Below, one piece after another: positions 1 through 5,200 of a DNA stretch of 5,654 bases. Each line of letters begins with the position of its first letter. Positions within the stretch are counted from its first letter, which is position 1. Below the pieces are notes generated by a model, which was not told the origin of the DNA, did not search any database, and saw only the letters and a list, made by a program, of their open reading frames with translations. A program made the position numbers and the translations under genes. Source of the DNA: Vitreoscilla sp. Its GTDB lineage: Bacteria; Pseudomonadota; Gammaproteobacteria; Burkholderiales; Burkholderiaceae. The stretch is taken from contig JACMOG010000905.1 in NCBI GenBank assembly GCA_014378125.1, positions 1 through 5,654 of the forward strand, written 5' to 3'.

Positions 1-1
1 C

Positions 2-481
2 GGCGCGCCCGTGGGGCAGCCCGGGTTCGTGCAGCCGGGCCAGCCGCAGCAGCCGGCGCAGTTCCATCCCGGTGCGCAGCCGCAGCATGGGCACCAGCCG
101 ATCATCGGGGGCGCGCCGATGGTGGCGGGCCAGCCCACCCAGCTGCAGCCGATCTCGGTCGCGCTGCGGGCGTGGGTGCCGCAGGACTATGCAGCGCATC
201 TCGCGCCGTTCGGCGTGCATGTCATTGCAGCGGGCGGCTCGGTGACGAGTGTACAGGCACGGTCATGGGGCGCACAGGTGCTGGTCATCAGCGCCGAATG
301 CCTCGGGCAGGACCTGCACCTCCTCCAGCAGCCACAGCTCCCCACAGTGTTCATCGCCCCGCAACCGGTCATGATTCCCGATGTGCCGGGCGTCGTGCAG
401 GTGCAGGAGCCGCTCCGTGCGAGCGACGTGGCCAACGCAGCGCGTGATGCCGCGGCGGCGTTCGCGAACGCCCGCCGCTGA
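2..481 (+). CDS. C-terminal part of a Pro/Gln-rich protein with a degenerate receiver-like domain (5' end outside window)
   Basis: The reading frame is open at the left edge and ends at TGA 479-481, so this is the C-terminal portion of a longer protein. A GTG at 11 is in frame but has no clear ribosome binding site and is probably internal. Counting from that GTG, residues 1-48 are a low-complexity Gln/Pro/Gly/His linker. Residues 49-156 look like a compact alpha/beta domain: hydrophobic strands near 69-74 (VHVIAA), 88-93 (AQVLVI), 112-116 (TVFIA) and 127-131 (GVVQV), then EPLRASDV and an Ala-rich helix. Strand order and the Pro after the last strand recall a CheY-like receiver. However, Ser94 sits where the phosphoacceptor Asp is expected, and Glu-Pro replaces the usual Lys-Pro, so it would not be phosphorylated normally. 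The receiver assignment is an inference; another Rossmann-like fold is possible. It converges on the minus-strand gene that ends 15 bases further on, with no obvious terminator between them. Confidence 0.6.
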   Translation, partial: GAPVGQPGFVQPGQPQQPAQFHPGAQPQHGHQPIIGGAPMVAGQPTQLQPISVALRAWVPQDYAAHLAPFGVHVIAAGGSVTSVQARSWGAQVLVISAECLGQDLHLLQQPQLPTVFIAPQPVMIPDVPGVVQVQEPLRASDVANAARDAAAAFANARR

Positions 482-496
482 GCGATGCGCCGCGGG

Positions 497-904
497 TCAA
501 GCGGTTGCTTCGCGGGCCTTGTCGAATGCGCGCTCGGCCTGTGCGAGCAGCGCCGAGTTGCCTTGGATGGCCTTCACGACCGATGCCGCAGCCTCACCCG
601 AGACGCCCGAGGCGAGCACCATGGGCAGGAGCGCATCCTGGAATGCGGTGAACTGCTTCGCGATGGCGCGAATGCCGGCCTCGTGACCGCTGCGCGGTGC
701 TTCGGGAGCGGTGCGTGCGTAGCCGGTGGCGGCCACTCGGCGGGCGGCGGCGGCAGCGACGTGGAGGGTCGGTGCGGCGCCGAGGGCGCGCGAGGCCTCG
801 CGCGTGGATGCGGTTCCACTCGTCTCGTTGCCACCCTGGATGAGCGCGAGGTGGGCTCGGCCTGCGTCGCCGCCGCGGAAGCCGATGGAAGAGAAGTTGG
901 TCAT
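497..904 (-). CDS. hypothetical 135-aa protein sharing N-terminal motifs with the 143-aa neighbour
   Basis: The protein is not recognised. The start is ATG 902-904, preceded by AGGAGC (911-916) at a 6-base spacing; the frame extends upstream to 952, but without such a site. The N-terminus MTNFSSIGFR resembles residues 1-17 of the neighbouring 143-aa protein through the shared SS[IL]GFR. A second motif, ATGYARTAP at residues 59-67, matches ATAYAPAAP at residues 23-31 of that neighbour. Residues 11-70 are Ala/Gly/Thr-rich and probably unstructured. Residues 73-135 are predicted helical (GIRAIAKQFTAFQDALLPMV, then SALLAQAERAFDKAREATA). There is no signal peptide or membrane segment. The C-terminus lacks the P-x-x-L-Q-x-F-Q pattern of the other small proteins. 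It may be a secreted or structural partner of the same system, or an effector or chaperone; nothing in the sequence decides this. Its 239-base leader carries several hairpins, suggesting its own regulation. Confidence 0.75.
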   Translation of the reverse strand: MTNFSSIGFRGGDAGRAHLALIQGGNETSGTASTREASRALGAAPTLHVAAAAARRVAATGYARTAPEAPRSGHEAGIRAIAKQFTAFQDALLPMVLASGVSGEAAASVVKAIQGNSALLAQAERAFDKAREATA

Positions 905-910
905 GGTGAA

Positions 911-916
911 GCTCCT
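911..916 (-). promoter_or_regulatory. ribosome binding site of the 135-aa gene
   Basis: AGGAGC on the minus strand lies 6 bases before ATG 902-904. It decides this start over the upstream in-frame codon at 950-952. Confidence 0.7.
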
Positions 917-928
917 GTCGTCTCGTAC

Positions 929-951
929 TGATCGCCGTCCCCTGGCGATCA
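929..951 (-). repeat. 8-bp perfect inverted repeat in the leader of the 135-aa gene
   Basis: The arms TGATCGCC (929-936) and GGCGATCA (944-951) pair perfectly around a 7-base loop. The hairpin starts about 25 bases upstream of the ATG and just before the ribosome binding site. It could be an operator, or an RNA hairpin affecting translation or mRNA stability. No T-run follows, so it is unlikely to be an intrinsic terminator. Confidence 0.4.
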
Positions 952-1020
952 CACGTATGTGGCTGATCTGGTCCCCCTGACGGCCGGTGGTGGGCGGTCG
1001 TCGAAGGCTGTTCGGTTGCC

Positions 1021-1040
1021 GACACCCAGGCGTGGGTGTC
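1021..1040. repeat. 8-bp perfect hairpin in the intergenic region
   Basis: GACACCCA (1021-1028) and TGGGTGTC (1033-1040) form a perfect 8-bp stem with a 4-base loop. It lies about midway between the stop of the 143-aa gene and the start of the 135-aa gene. Neither strand has a T-tract after the stem. A regulatory or mRNA-processing role is possible but unproven. Confidence 0.4.
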
Positions 1041-1062
1041 AGTAGTGGCGAGTCGAACCCCA

Positions 1063-1072
1063 GTATCGATAC
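1063..1072. repeat. 10-bp perfect palindrome GTATCGATAC
   Basis: This is a perfect palindrome in the 143-to-135 intergenic region. On the minus strand it contains GATACT-like sequence that could serve as a weak -10 box, but I see no matching -35. It could also be an operator half-site pair. Support is weak and rests only on symmetry. Confidence 0.25.
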
Positions 1073-1105
1073 GCGAAACGGTGGTGCTTCAGCGGTGCGT
1101 GCGGC

Positions 1106-1126
1106 GGGTCGGCGCGTGGCCGACCC
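1106..1126 (-). terminator. GC-rich hairpin after the 143-aa gene (possible weak terminator)
   Basis: GGGTCGGC (1106-1113) and GCCGACCC (1119-1126) form a perfect 8-bp GC-rich stem with a 5-base loop. It begins 17 bases beyond the TAG of the 143-aa gene. Position and stem fit a terminator, but no U-tract follows on the minus strand. It may instead be a stabilising or pausing structure. Confidence 0.35.
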
Positions 1127-1143
1127 ACCCTGATGCGGGAGCG

Positions 1144-1575
1144 CTAGGCGCGCGCCCAGATCTGGTTGATCTGGTCCTGCTTGTCCTGAATGTTCTTGGC
1201 CATCTGCATCGACGTCTCTGCCATCGACATCTGCATCTGGAAGTTTTGGAGCTGCACGGGCGTGAGCTGGCCACCGTTGGCGGTCATCATCGCCTGCATC
1301 TGGGCCTGCACACCCTGTACGCGATTGCTGGAATCGGCGACGAGGCGCGCGATGCCCGACAGGCCCGAGGTGATCGCGTCGCTGATCGCGCCGCCACCAG
1401 ACGTTCCCGCGTTGACAGGTGTCGGGTCGTAGGTCGTGGCGACGGCCTGGTTGCCCGCGACCGGTGCCGTGATGGCGGGGGTCGGAGCAGCCGGCGCGTA
1501 TGCCGTCGCCGGAGCGGCGGTCGGACGGAAACCGAGCGAGCTGAGGCTGGTGGCGACAGGAGTGAAAGCGGTCAT
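1144..1575 (-). CDS. 143-aa protein with a type III needle/rod-like C-terminal helix
   Basis: This is a putative exported filament or rod subunit of a type III-like apparatus, by inference only. The start is ATG 1573-1575, with AGGGGG (1582-1587) at a 6-base spacing; the stop is TAG 1144-1146. The frame could begin at 1602 but lacks a site there. Residues 1-17 contain SSLGFR, matching the 135-aa neighbour. Residues 18-65 are low-complexity Ala/Pro/Thr, probably disordered. Residues 66-100 are helical. Residues 105-143 (TPVQLQNFQMQMSMAETSMQ onward) are rich in Met and Gln and form an amphipathic helix. They align with the 74-aa protein (DPARLAIFQQQM...AQT) and without gaps with the C-terminus of the 182-aa protein (PVDLQ / PVQLQ, then matching M, K, I, D, W, R). 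SctF/SctI subunits carry a comparable P-x-x-L-x-x-(Y/F)-Q helix. At 143 aa it exceeds the usual roughly 80-aa needle subunit, which fits an inner-rod-like or modified subunit better. It lies beyond tandem terminators, so it is probably transcribed separately from the upstream genes. Confidence 0.75.
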   Translation of the reverse strand: MTAFTPVATSLSSLGFRPTAAPATAYAPAAPTPAITAPVAGNQAVATTYDPTPVNAGTSGGGAISDAITSGLSGIARLVADSSNRVQGVQAQMQAMMTANGGQLTPVQLQNFQMQMSMAETSMQMAKNIQDKQDQINQIWARA

Positions 1576-1581
1576 GGTGTT

Positions 1582-1587
1582 CCCCCT
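1582..1587 (-). promoter_or_regulatory. ribosome binding site of the 143-aa gene
   Basis: AGGGGG on the minus strand lies 6 bases before ATG 1573-1575. It is weaker than the AGGAG sites of the neighbours, but it is the best site among the candidate starts. Confidence 0.5.
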
Positions 1588-1758
1588 AGTCATCGCTCCC
1601 ACTGGTGAGGCTGTGACGGGCCTGACCGAGAGCGATGGAGCATCTACATCCGTCTATCGGGATGCGGGGCCATTGTTGTTTCACACTGGGGCCAAGATGC
1701 CGCAGCGGTGAGACGCAGCTGGCGCGGCTTTTCAGCAGGGATGCGTCCTCAACGCAAC
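1588..1758 (-). other. non-coding leader/promoter region of the 143-aa gene
   Basis: About 170 bases between the tandem terminators and the ribosome binding site of the 143-aa gene. I see no convincing gene on either strand. It should hold the promoter of the 143-aa gene if the terminators work. It includes a relatively AT-rich pocket at about 1672-1684, but no clear -35/-10 or sigma-54 pair. Confidence 0.35.
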
Positions 1759-1782
1759 GACGCCGCCCCGAAGGACGGCGTC
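1759..1782 (-). terminator. second tandem hairpin with UUCG loop
   Basis: Minus-strand arms GACGCCGTCC and GGGCGGCGTC form a 10-bp stem that includes one U-G wobble, closed by a C(UUCG)G tetraloop. On the plus strand the same position would be a C-A mismatch, so the structure favours minus-strand RNA. It lies 14 bases beyond the first hairpin and is followed by GTTGCGTTG, a poor U-tract. It is probably a back-up terminator. Confidence 0.55.
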
Positions 1783-1793
1783 ATGACGGCACG

Positions 1794-1828
1794 AAACAGG
1801 CGGGCGAGACCGAAGTCTCGCCCGCCTG
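1794..1828 (-). terminator. intrinsic terminator after the 74-aa gene
   Basis: Arms at 1797-1810 and 1815-1828 form a perfect 14-bp GC-rich stem. On the minus strand the loop is UUCG closed by C-G, an exceptionally stable tetraloop, and the stem is followed at once by TTTC. It begins 28 bases beyond the stop codon of the 74-aa gene. This is the strongest terminator in the window and marks the end of the upstream minus-strand transcription unit. Confidence 0.85.
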
Positions 1829-1856
1829 GAGGCTCACCCGAAACTCCTCGCGCGCG

Positions 1857-2081
1857 CTATGCGTCGCGGAGCATCTCGGCGAGGATCTTGTCCTCGTTGT
1901 TCATGTCCTGCATCGCGCGAGCGGTCATCGTGTAGCCGGTCTGCGCGTAGTACATCTGCTGCTGGAAGATCGCGAGGCGCGCAGGATCCTGCACGAGCGT
2001 GGGATCTTGGGCCTGCGCGGAAATGGCATCCATCGCCTTGGAATATCCAACGGCGTACTGGGTGAGTCGTGCAATCGACAT
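1857..2081 (-). CDS. 74-aa type III secretion needle-like (SctF/SctI-type) small protein
   Basis: This is a putative filament-forming needle or rod subunit. The start is ATG 2079-2081, with AGGAG (2089-2093) at a 7-base spacing; the stop is at 1857-1859. The protein is all-helical by appearance, with no Cys, signal peptide or membrane segment. Residues 1-27 form a first helix (ARLTQYAVGYSKAMDAISAQ). A turn containing two DP steps (residues 26-33) leads into a second helix, DPARLAIFQQQM, then AQTGYTMTARAM and an acidic/Lys C-terminus. This helix-turn-helix plan, the length of about 75-85 aa, and the D-P-x-x-L-A-x-(F/Y)-Q motif match what is known of needle subunits such as PrgI and MxiH. The final NEDKILAEML occupies the place of their KD-x-D-x-x-I-I-Q-N. 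Overall identity is low, so homology is inferred. Among the small proteins here it is closest to a classical needle subunit. It is the last gene before the strong terminators. Confidence 0.8.
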   Translation of the reverse strand: MSIARLTQYAVGYSKAMDAISAQAQDPTLVQDPARLAIFQQQMYYAQTGYTMTARAMQDMNNEDKILAEMLRDA

Positions 2082-2088
2082 GGGGGAG

Positions 2089-2093
2089 CTCCT
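2089..2093 (-). promoter_or_regulatory. ribosome binding site of the 74-aa gene
   Basis: AGGAG on the minus strand lies 7 bases before ATG 2079-2081. It is a strong site, consistent with a highly expressed subunit. Confidence 0.7.
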
Positions 2094-2156
2094 GGGGAGG
2101 TTGGAGTGTGAACTTCAGCGGTGCGGTCGTCGGTGGTGCGAGCGGTGCGGCTGCCC

Positions 2157-2489
2157 TCAGCGGCGCAGCACGGCCCACGTACGTTCCCACTGCTCACGCA
2201 GCGGCTCGGTCTCCTCGATGGCCGCGATGACCGCCGCGCGCTTCTGCGGGCTGCCGTCGACGATGAGTGCGATGATCGCGGGAAGCGCCGTGGCCGGGCT
2301 GGCCGAGGCTCGGGCCACGAGCTCCATCTGCATACGAACGGCAGCGGAGACGACATCGAACAGGCCTGCGCCCTCGCCGGACGTCGATTCGTCGCACACG
2401 GTGTGACGGTCGCCCGTCGTCGAGTTGCCGCCGGGGTGCAGCCGCGCGAAGCGCTTGGCCCGGAGCCTGCTGTCGAGGTGCGTACCCAT
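2157..2489 (-). CDS. hypothetical 110-aa protein translationally coupled to the 182-aa gene
   Basis: The protein is not recognised. ATG 2487-2489 overlaps the TAA stop of the 182-aa gene (TAATG), which suggests translational coupling. There is no strong ribosome binding site. An in-frame GTG at 2499-2501 would add four residues. Residues 1-40 are polar and Arg/His-rich with one Cys and look poorly ordered. Residues 42-62 (LFDVVSAAVRMQMELVARA) and 66-78 are hydrophobic helices. Residues 82-110 form a charged helix with EETEPLREQWERTWAVLRR at the end. There is no signal peptide or convincing transmembrane span. In type III systems small helical chaperones are often encoded beside the subunits they escort. 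A chaperone or assembly-partner role for the 182-aa protein is therefore possible, but it rests on position and size only. The true N-terminus could lie further in, since the first 40 residues look atypical. Confidence 0.6.
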   Translation of the reverse strand: MGTHLDSRLRAKRFARLHPGGNSTTGDRHTVCDESTSGEGAGLFDVVSAAVRMQMELVARASASPATALPAIIALIVDGSPQKRAAVIAAIEETEPLREQWERTWAVLRR

Positions 2490-3037
2490 TATCGGAGCCA
2501 CGGCGAGATCGAGTCCTTCATCGAATCAAAGATCTTCTTCTGCATCTCCGACAGCTGCTGGGTGGTCGTCGTCTCCAGCGACATCTTCTGGAGGTCGACG
2601 GGGTTGAACGAGCCCGTGGTGTTGGCGTCGTTCGCCAACGCGTTGGAGAGGAGCCGAACACGCTCCTGACGGGCACCGAAGATGCGTGACAGGTTGGCCA
2701 GGCCGGTTGCGATACCGTCCTTGTAGTCCAAGTTGATCTTGAACTGCTGTGCGTCCGTGTACTGGAACGCCGTGATCTCGGTGGCCGTTCCCCCCACCGC
2801 TACCGCGGGGAAGTACTTCGTCACACCGCCGATGATGCGAATCTCGGCCTTGCCGGTACCCGGGATGGAGGCCTTCTGCTCAGTGGCAGCAGGTGCCGCT
2901 CCGGCGCCGCCTGGCGCGGCCGCTGTGGCACCGCCACCAGCCGTTCCCGTGAGCGCATTGACCTGGGCCAAGCCAGTCGCCAGCTGCTGCTGGAGCGCTG
3001 CGACCTGCGTGTTGCCTGTGGTTGCCGTTGTAGCCAT
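2489..3037 (-). CDS. 182-aa protein with a rod/needle-like C-terminal helix
   Basis: A putative secreted or structural component; the family is not identified. The start is ATG 3035-3037, with AGGAGG (3045-3050) at a 7-base spacing; the frame extends to 3103 without a comparable site. The stop TAA 2489-2491 overlaps the next ATG. Residues 1-32 are a Gln/Thr/Ala-rich helix (QVAALQQQLATGLAQVNAL). Residues 33-55 are a Gly/Ala/Pro linker. Residues 62-100 look beta-rich (KAEIRIIGGVTKYFPAVAVG). Residues 101-135 are helical, including LANLSRIFGARQERVRLL. Residues 145-182 (NPVDLQKMSLETTTTQQLSE, then MQKKIFDSMKDSISPWLR) align without gaps with the last 38 or so residues of the 143-aa protein. Known type III rod and needle subunits keep their polymerising helix at the C-terminus, which fits. 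The beta-rich insert is unusual for them and may be a surface-exposed or tip-like domain. A 207-base gap separates it from the large upstream gene. Confidence 0.8.
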   Translation of the reverse strand: MATTATTGNTQVAALQQQLATGLAQVNALTGTAGGGATAAAPGGAGAAPAATEQKASIPGTGKAEIRIIGGVTKYFPAVAVGGTATEITAFQYTDAQQFKINLDYKDGIATGLANLSRIFGARQERVRLLSNALANDANTTGSFNPVDLQKMSLETTTTQQLSEMQKKIFDSMKDSISPWLR

Positions 3038-3044
3038 GTCCCGT

Positions 3045-3050
3045 CCTCCT
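3045..3050 (-). promoter_or_regulatory. ribosome binding site of the 182-aa gene
   Basis: AGGAGG on the minus strand lies 7 bases before ATG 3035-3037. It is the strongest Shine-Dalgarno match in the window and fixes the start. Confidence 0.75.
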
Positions 3051-3212
3051 CGTCCCCCAGCCTGAGCGTTTCCTGTGCGGCTGCGAGTGTCCTGCTCGCC
3101 CACCTACACAACTCAGGTTGGAGACTCCACGTCCGTGAAGCTGCCTCCAAGGTGCACCCATTCGCGAGTTGCGTCAAGGGGTAGGTGCAACAGGTGGCAC
3201 AGGGGGCTCGAT

Positions 3213-3234
3213 ACGCGCGCGCATCCACGCGCGT
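3213..3234 (-). repeat. GC-rich hairpin just after the large gene
   Basis: ACGCGCG (3213-3219) and CGCGCGT (3228-3234) form a 7-bp perfect stem with an 8-base loop, 10 bases beyond the TAG of the large gene. There is no U-tract, so full termination is unlikely. It may be a pause, attenuation or mRNA-processing site between the large gene and the 182-aa gene. Confidence 0.35.
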
Positions 3235-3244
3235 GCGCCGATAC

Positions 3245-5191
3245 CTACGCCTTGGGGGCGGTGGCCGCTCCGGCCGCCGCTGGCACGACCCCAGCGCCGG
3301 CGAGCTGCGCCGCGAGCTTCGCCATGTCGGTCGGCACCGACGTCGCGACGGTGATCGTGCCGTCAGCATTCTGCGTCGAGCCGGTGATCTTGCCCGCCTG
3401 CTGGAGCTGGAGCTTGTTGTTCTCGGCCTGGGCACGCAACTGCTTGCCGGCCACCTGCTGCGCAGCTTCGAGTTTCGCGGCCTTGGCGTCCTGCTGCTTC
3501 TTGCGGGCCTTCATGAGGAAGGCGAGCCCGCCGATCGGCGTCAGCGGCGGGATGAGGAATGCTGCCCTGACCGCGTCGTGATTGAGGAAGCCTTCCTCGC
3601 CGAACAGGCCGTAGCTGTTGAGGAGCTGCACGCCACCGACGACGTTGGAGATGATGTTGATACCGCTCAACGCTGCGGTCGCTGCCGCGCCGATCACACC
3701 CAGCTGGGGCAGGATCATCGGAGCCAGGTAGACACCGAGGAACGCGACGCTCGAGATCGCACCGAGCAGGGCGCCGCGCCCCTGCTTCGTGTCGATGAGC
3801 GCAGCGGCGCCCTGCTTGGCCACGATGTTCTTGACGTTGATGACGCTCGAGACCGCGCCGAGCGCCGTGGCCCCGATCATGGCGGGCTGCACGAGCCCCT
3901 TGAGCATGCCCAGGCCCTTGGTGATGCCGCCGTCGACCGCACCCCGGGCCTTGAGCAGCGGGTCAGTGAGCGGGTCGGTCGCGTTGAAGGCCTTGTTGAG
4001 CGTGTCGGTCGGCACGAGCTGCGCCGCGTTGAGCTGGTTGTTGATGAGCGCCGTATTACCCGTGCCCGTCAGCGACTGCATGAGCGGCTGGCCACCGTAT
4101 GCTGCGACCGGCGTGCGCAGGTCGGTGCCGAGCTGCACCATCGCCTTCGCCATCGCAGGGTCTTCGCCGGCCTTGATCAGGTTCTGCAGTGCGTTGGGGT
4201 TCACCAGCGGCGGAGTCTCGACCTTGTGCTTGGCAAAGTTGACGACGTTGCGGATGTCCTGCCCCATGTCGAGCATGCCGTACGCCTGCAGGCCCCACTC
4301 CATGGCGGTGGCAACCCAACCAGTCTGGAGGAACTGCGGGAGCAACTTGCCCTCAGCGCGACCATTGAGGCGCTGCGCGAGAATCCACCCGCTGATCCAA
4401 CCCGCACCGGGCTTGCCTGACAGCTGGTTCGGGCCCTGCGACAGGCCCTGCACGACCGAGCCCGCGCTGCCGAAGATGCCCAGCGCCGATGAGACCTGAC
4501 CGATCTTCCCTTGCCAGTCGGCGTTGTTCGTGAGCTTGTCCTGCGCCGCCTGCTTGGCCGCGGCCTGCGCCTGCTGCTGCTGGTAGGCCTGCACCTCGGC
4601 ATCGGTTGCCTTCACGACCTCGGCGGTGGTCTTGCCATCCTCACCCGTGGCGAAGGTCTGCCAGGTGTAGTCCTCGCCGACCTTAACGAGCTTGCGCTCG
4701 TTCGCGCTGGCCTGCTTCTCCTTGATGAGCGCGAGGAACGCCGGGTCGAACGTCAGCTTGCCCGTGGTCTTGTCGATCTTGCCGACCTTGACGTACGAGA
4801 GCGCGAACTGCCCGTTCTTGCTCGAGGGCGAACTCTTGGGCAGGAAGACGGTGCCGTCGGCAGAGATGATCGGATCGCCATACTCGTCGCCGAACACCTT
4901 CGCGACCGCCGCAAGCCCTTGGGCGGCGTCGATGCTGCCGTCGCCCTGCGCAGCGGGGGAGCCGGCCGCGGCACCAGCCGTCGTGTTCGCACCCGCTGCC
5001 GGGGCAGCGCTCGTCGCGGGGGCTGCTGAGCCAGCGGAGGCGGCAGCACCGGCTGCGGCGCCGACGGGCACGAAGCCCTGGTTCGCCATGGGCGTGACCC
5101 CGCCGCCACCTGTGACGGTGCGCACGGCATCGCCGACGGGCGAAGCGGCGACCGGCAGGAGTGCCGGACTATGCAGCGATGCTGCGAACAC
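3245..5191 (-). CDS. large hydrophobic, translocator-like protein (about 648 aa)
   Basis: A putative membrane-inserting component; no named family recognised. The stop is TAG 3245-3247. The start is uncertain. GTG 5189-5191 has GGAGG (5196-5200) only 4 bases upstream; TTG 5219-5221 (658 aa) lacks a site; ATG 5087-5089 (614 aa) has only weak G-rich sequence. Numbered from the TTG: residues 51-92 are Ala/Gly/Pro-rich. Residues 105-200 look like a soluble domain with short strands (GTVFLPKS, FALSYVKVGKID, KLTFDP). Residues 205-232 are a Gln/Ala-rich helix. Residues 245-430 are mixed helical. Long hydrophobic, Gly/Ala-rich segments lie at about 436-463, 483-506, 507-535 and 551-570. A Lys/Gln/Ala coiled-coil-like helix follows (571-607), and the tail is Ala-rich. 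There is no classical signal peptide. Hydrophobic helices flanked by coiled coil and no Sec signal is the plan of type III translocators (SctE/SctB), though those are usually shorter. A phage-like or other pore-forming protein is an alternative. Confidence 0.85.
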   Translation of the reverse strand: MFAASLHSPALLPVAASPVGDAVRTVTGGGGVTPMANQGFVPVGAAAGAAASAGSAAPATSAAPAAGANTTAGAAAGSPAAQGDGSIDAAQGLAAVAKVFGDEYGDPIISADGTVFLPKSSPSSKNGQFALSYVKVGKIDKTTGKLTFDPAFLALIKEKQASANERKLVKVGEDYTWQTFATGEDGKTTAEVVKATDAEVQAYQQQQAQAAAKQAAQDKLTNNADWQGKIGQVSSALGIFGSAGSVVQGLSQGPNQLSGKPGAGWISGWILAQRLNGRAEGKLLPQFLQTGWVATAMEWGLQAYGMLDMGQDIRNVVNFAKHKVETPPLVNPNALQNLIKAGEDPAMAKAMVQLGTDLRTPVAAYGGQPLMQSLTGTGNTALINNQLNAAQLVPTDTLNKAFNATDPLTDPLLKARGAVDGGITKGLGMLKGLVQPAMIGATALGAVSSVINVKNIVAKQGAAALIDTKQGRGALLGAISSVAFLGVYLAPMILPQLGVIGAAATAALSGINIISNVVGGVQLLNSYGLFGEEGFLNHDAVRAAFLIPPLTPIGGLAFLMKARKKQQDAKAAKLEAAQQVAGKQLRAQAENNKLQLQQAGKITGSTQNADGTITVATSVPTDMAKLAAQLAGAGVVPAAAGAATAPKA

Positions 5192-5195
5192 ATGA

Positions 5196-5200
5196 CCTCC
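5196..5200 (-). promoter_or_regulatory. candidate ribosome binding site of the large gene
   Basis: GGAGG on the minus strand lies 4 bases before GTG 5189-5191, a short spacing. An out-of-frame ATG (5191-5193) overlaps that GTG. It is the best Shine-Dalgarno match near the candidate starts, but it does not settle the question. Confidence 0.4.

Noticed and set aside
482..496. Bidirectional terminator between the convergent genes
   Set aside because: The 15-base gap is too short, and I found no strong hairpin with a T-run across the junction.
1047..1062. Possible sigma-54 promoter (GG-N10-GC) upstream of the 135-aa gene
   Set aside because: Only the TGG and GC positions match. The rest of the -24/-12 consensus is poor, and such spacing occurs often by chance in GC-rich DNA.
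1036..1608. Plus-strand open frame of 190 codons opposite the 143-aa gene
   Set aside because: It is rich in His, Leu and Arg in shadow-like repeats and runs antisense through a better-supported gene and its leader hairpins.
2121..2669. Plus-strand open frame of 182 codons opposite the 110- and 182-aa genes
   Set aside because: It is antisense to two coupled genes with better starts, and its translation is Arg-rich and compositionally implausible.
3185..4420. Long plus-strand open frame (411 codons) opposite the large gene
   Set aside because: Its translation is Arg/His/Asp/Glu-rich low-quality sequence typical of the antisense frame of a GC-rich gene. It has no credible ribosome binding site, and the minus-strand frame is longer and more protein-like.
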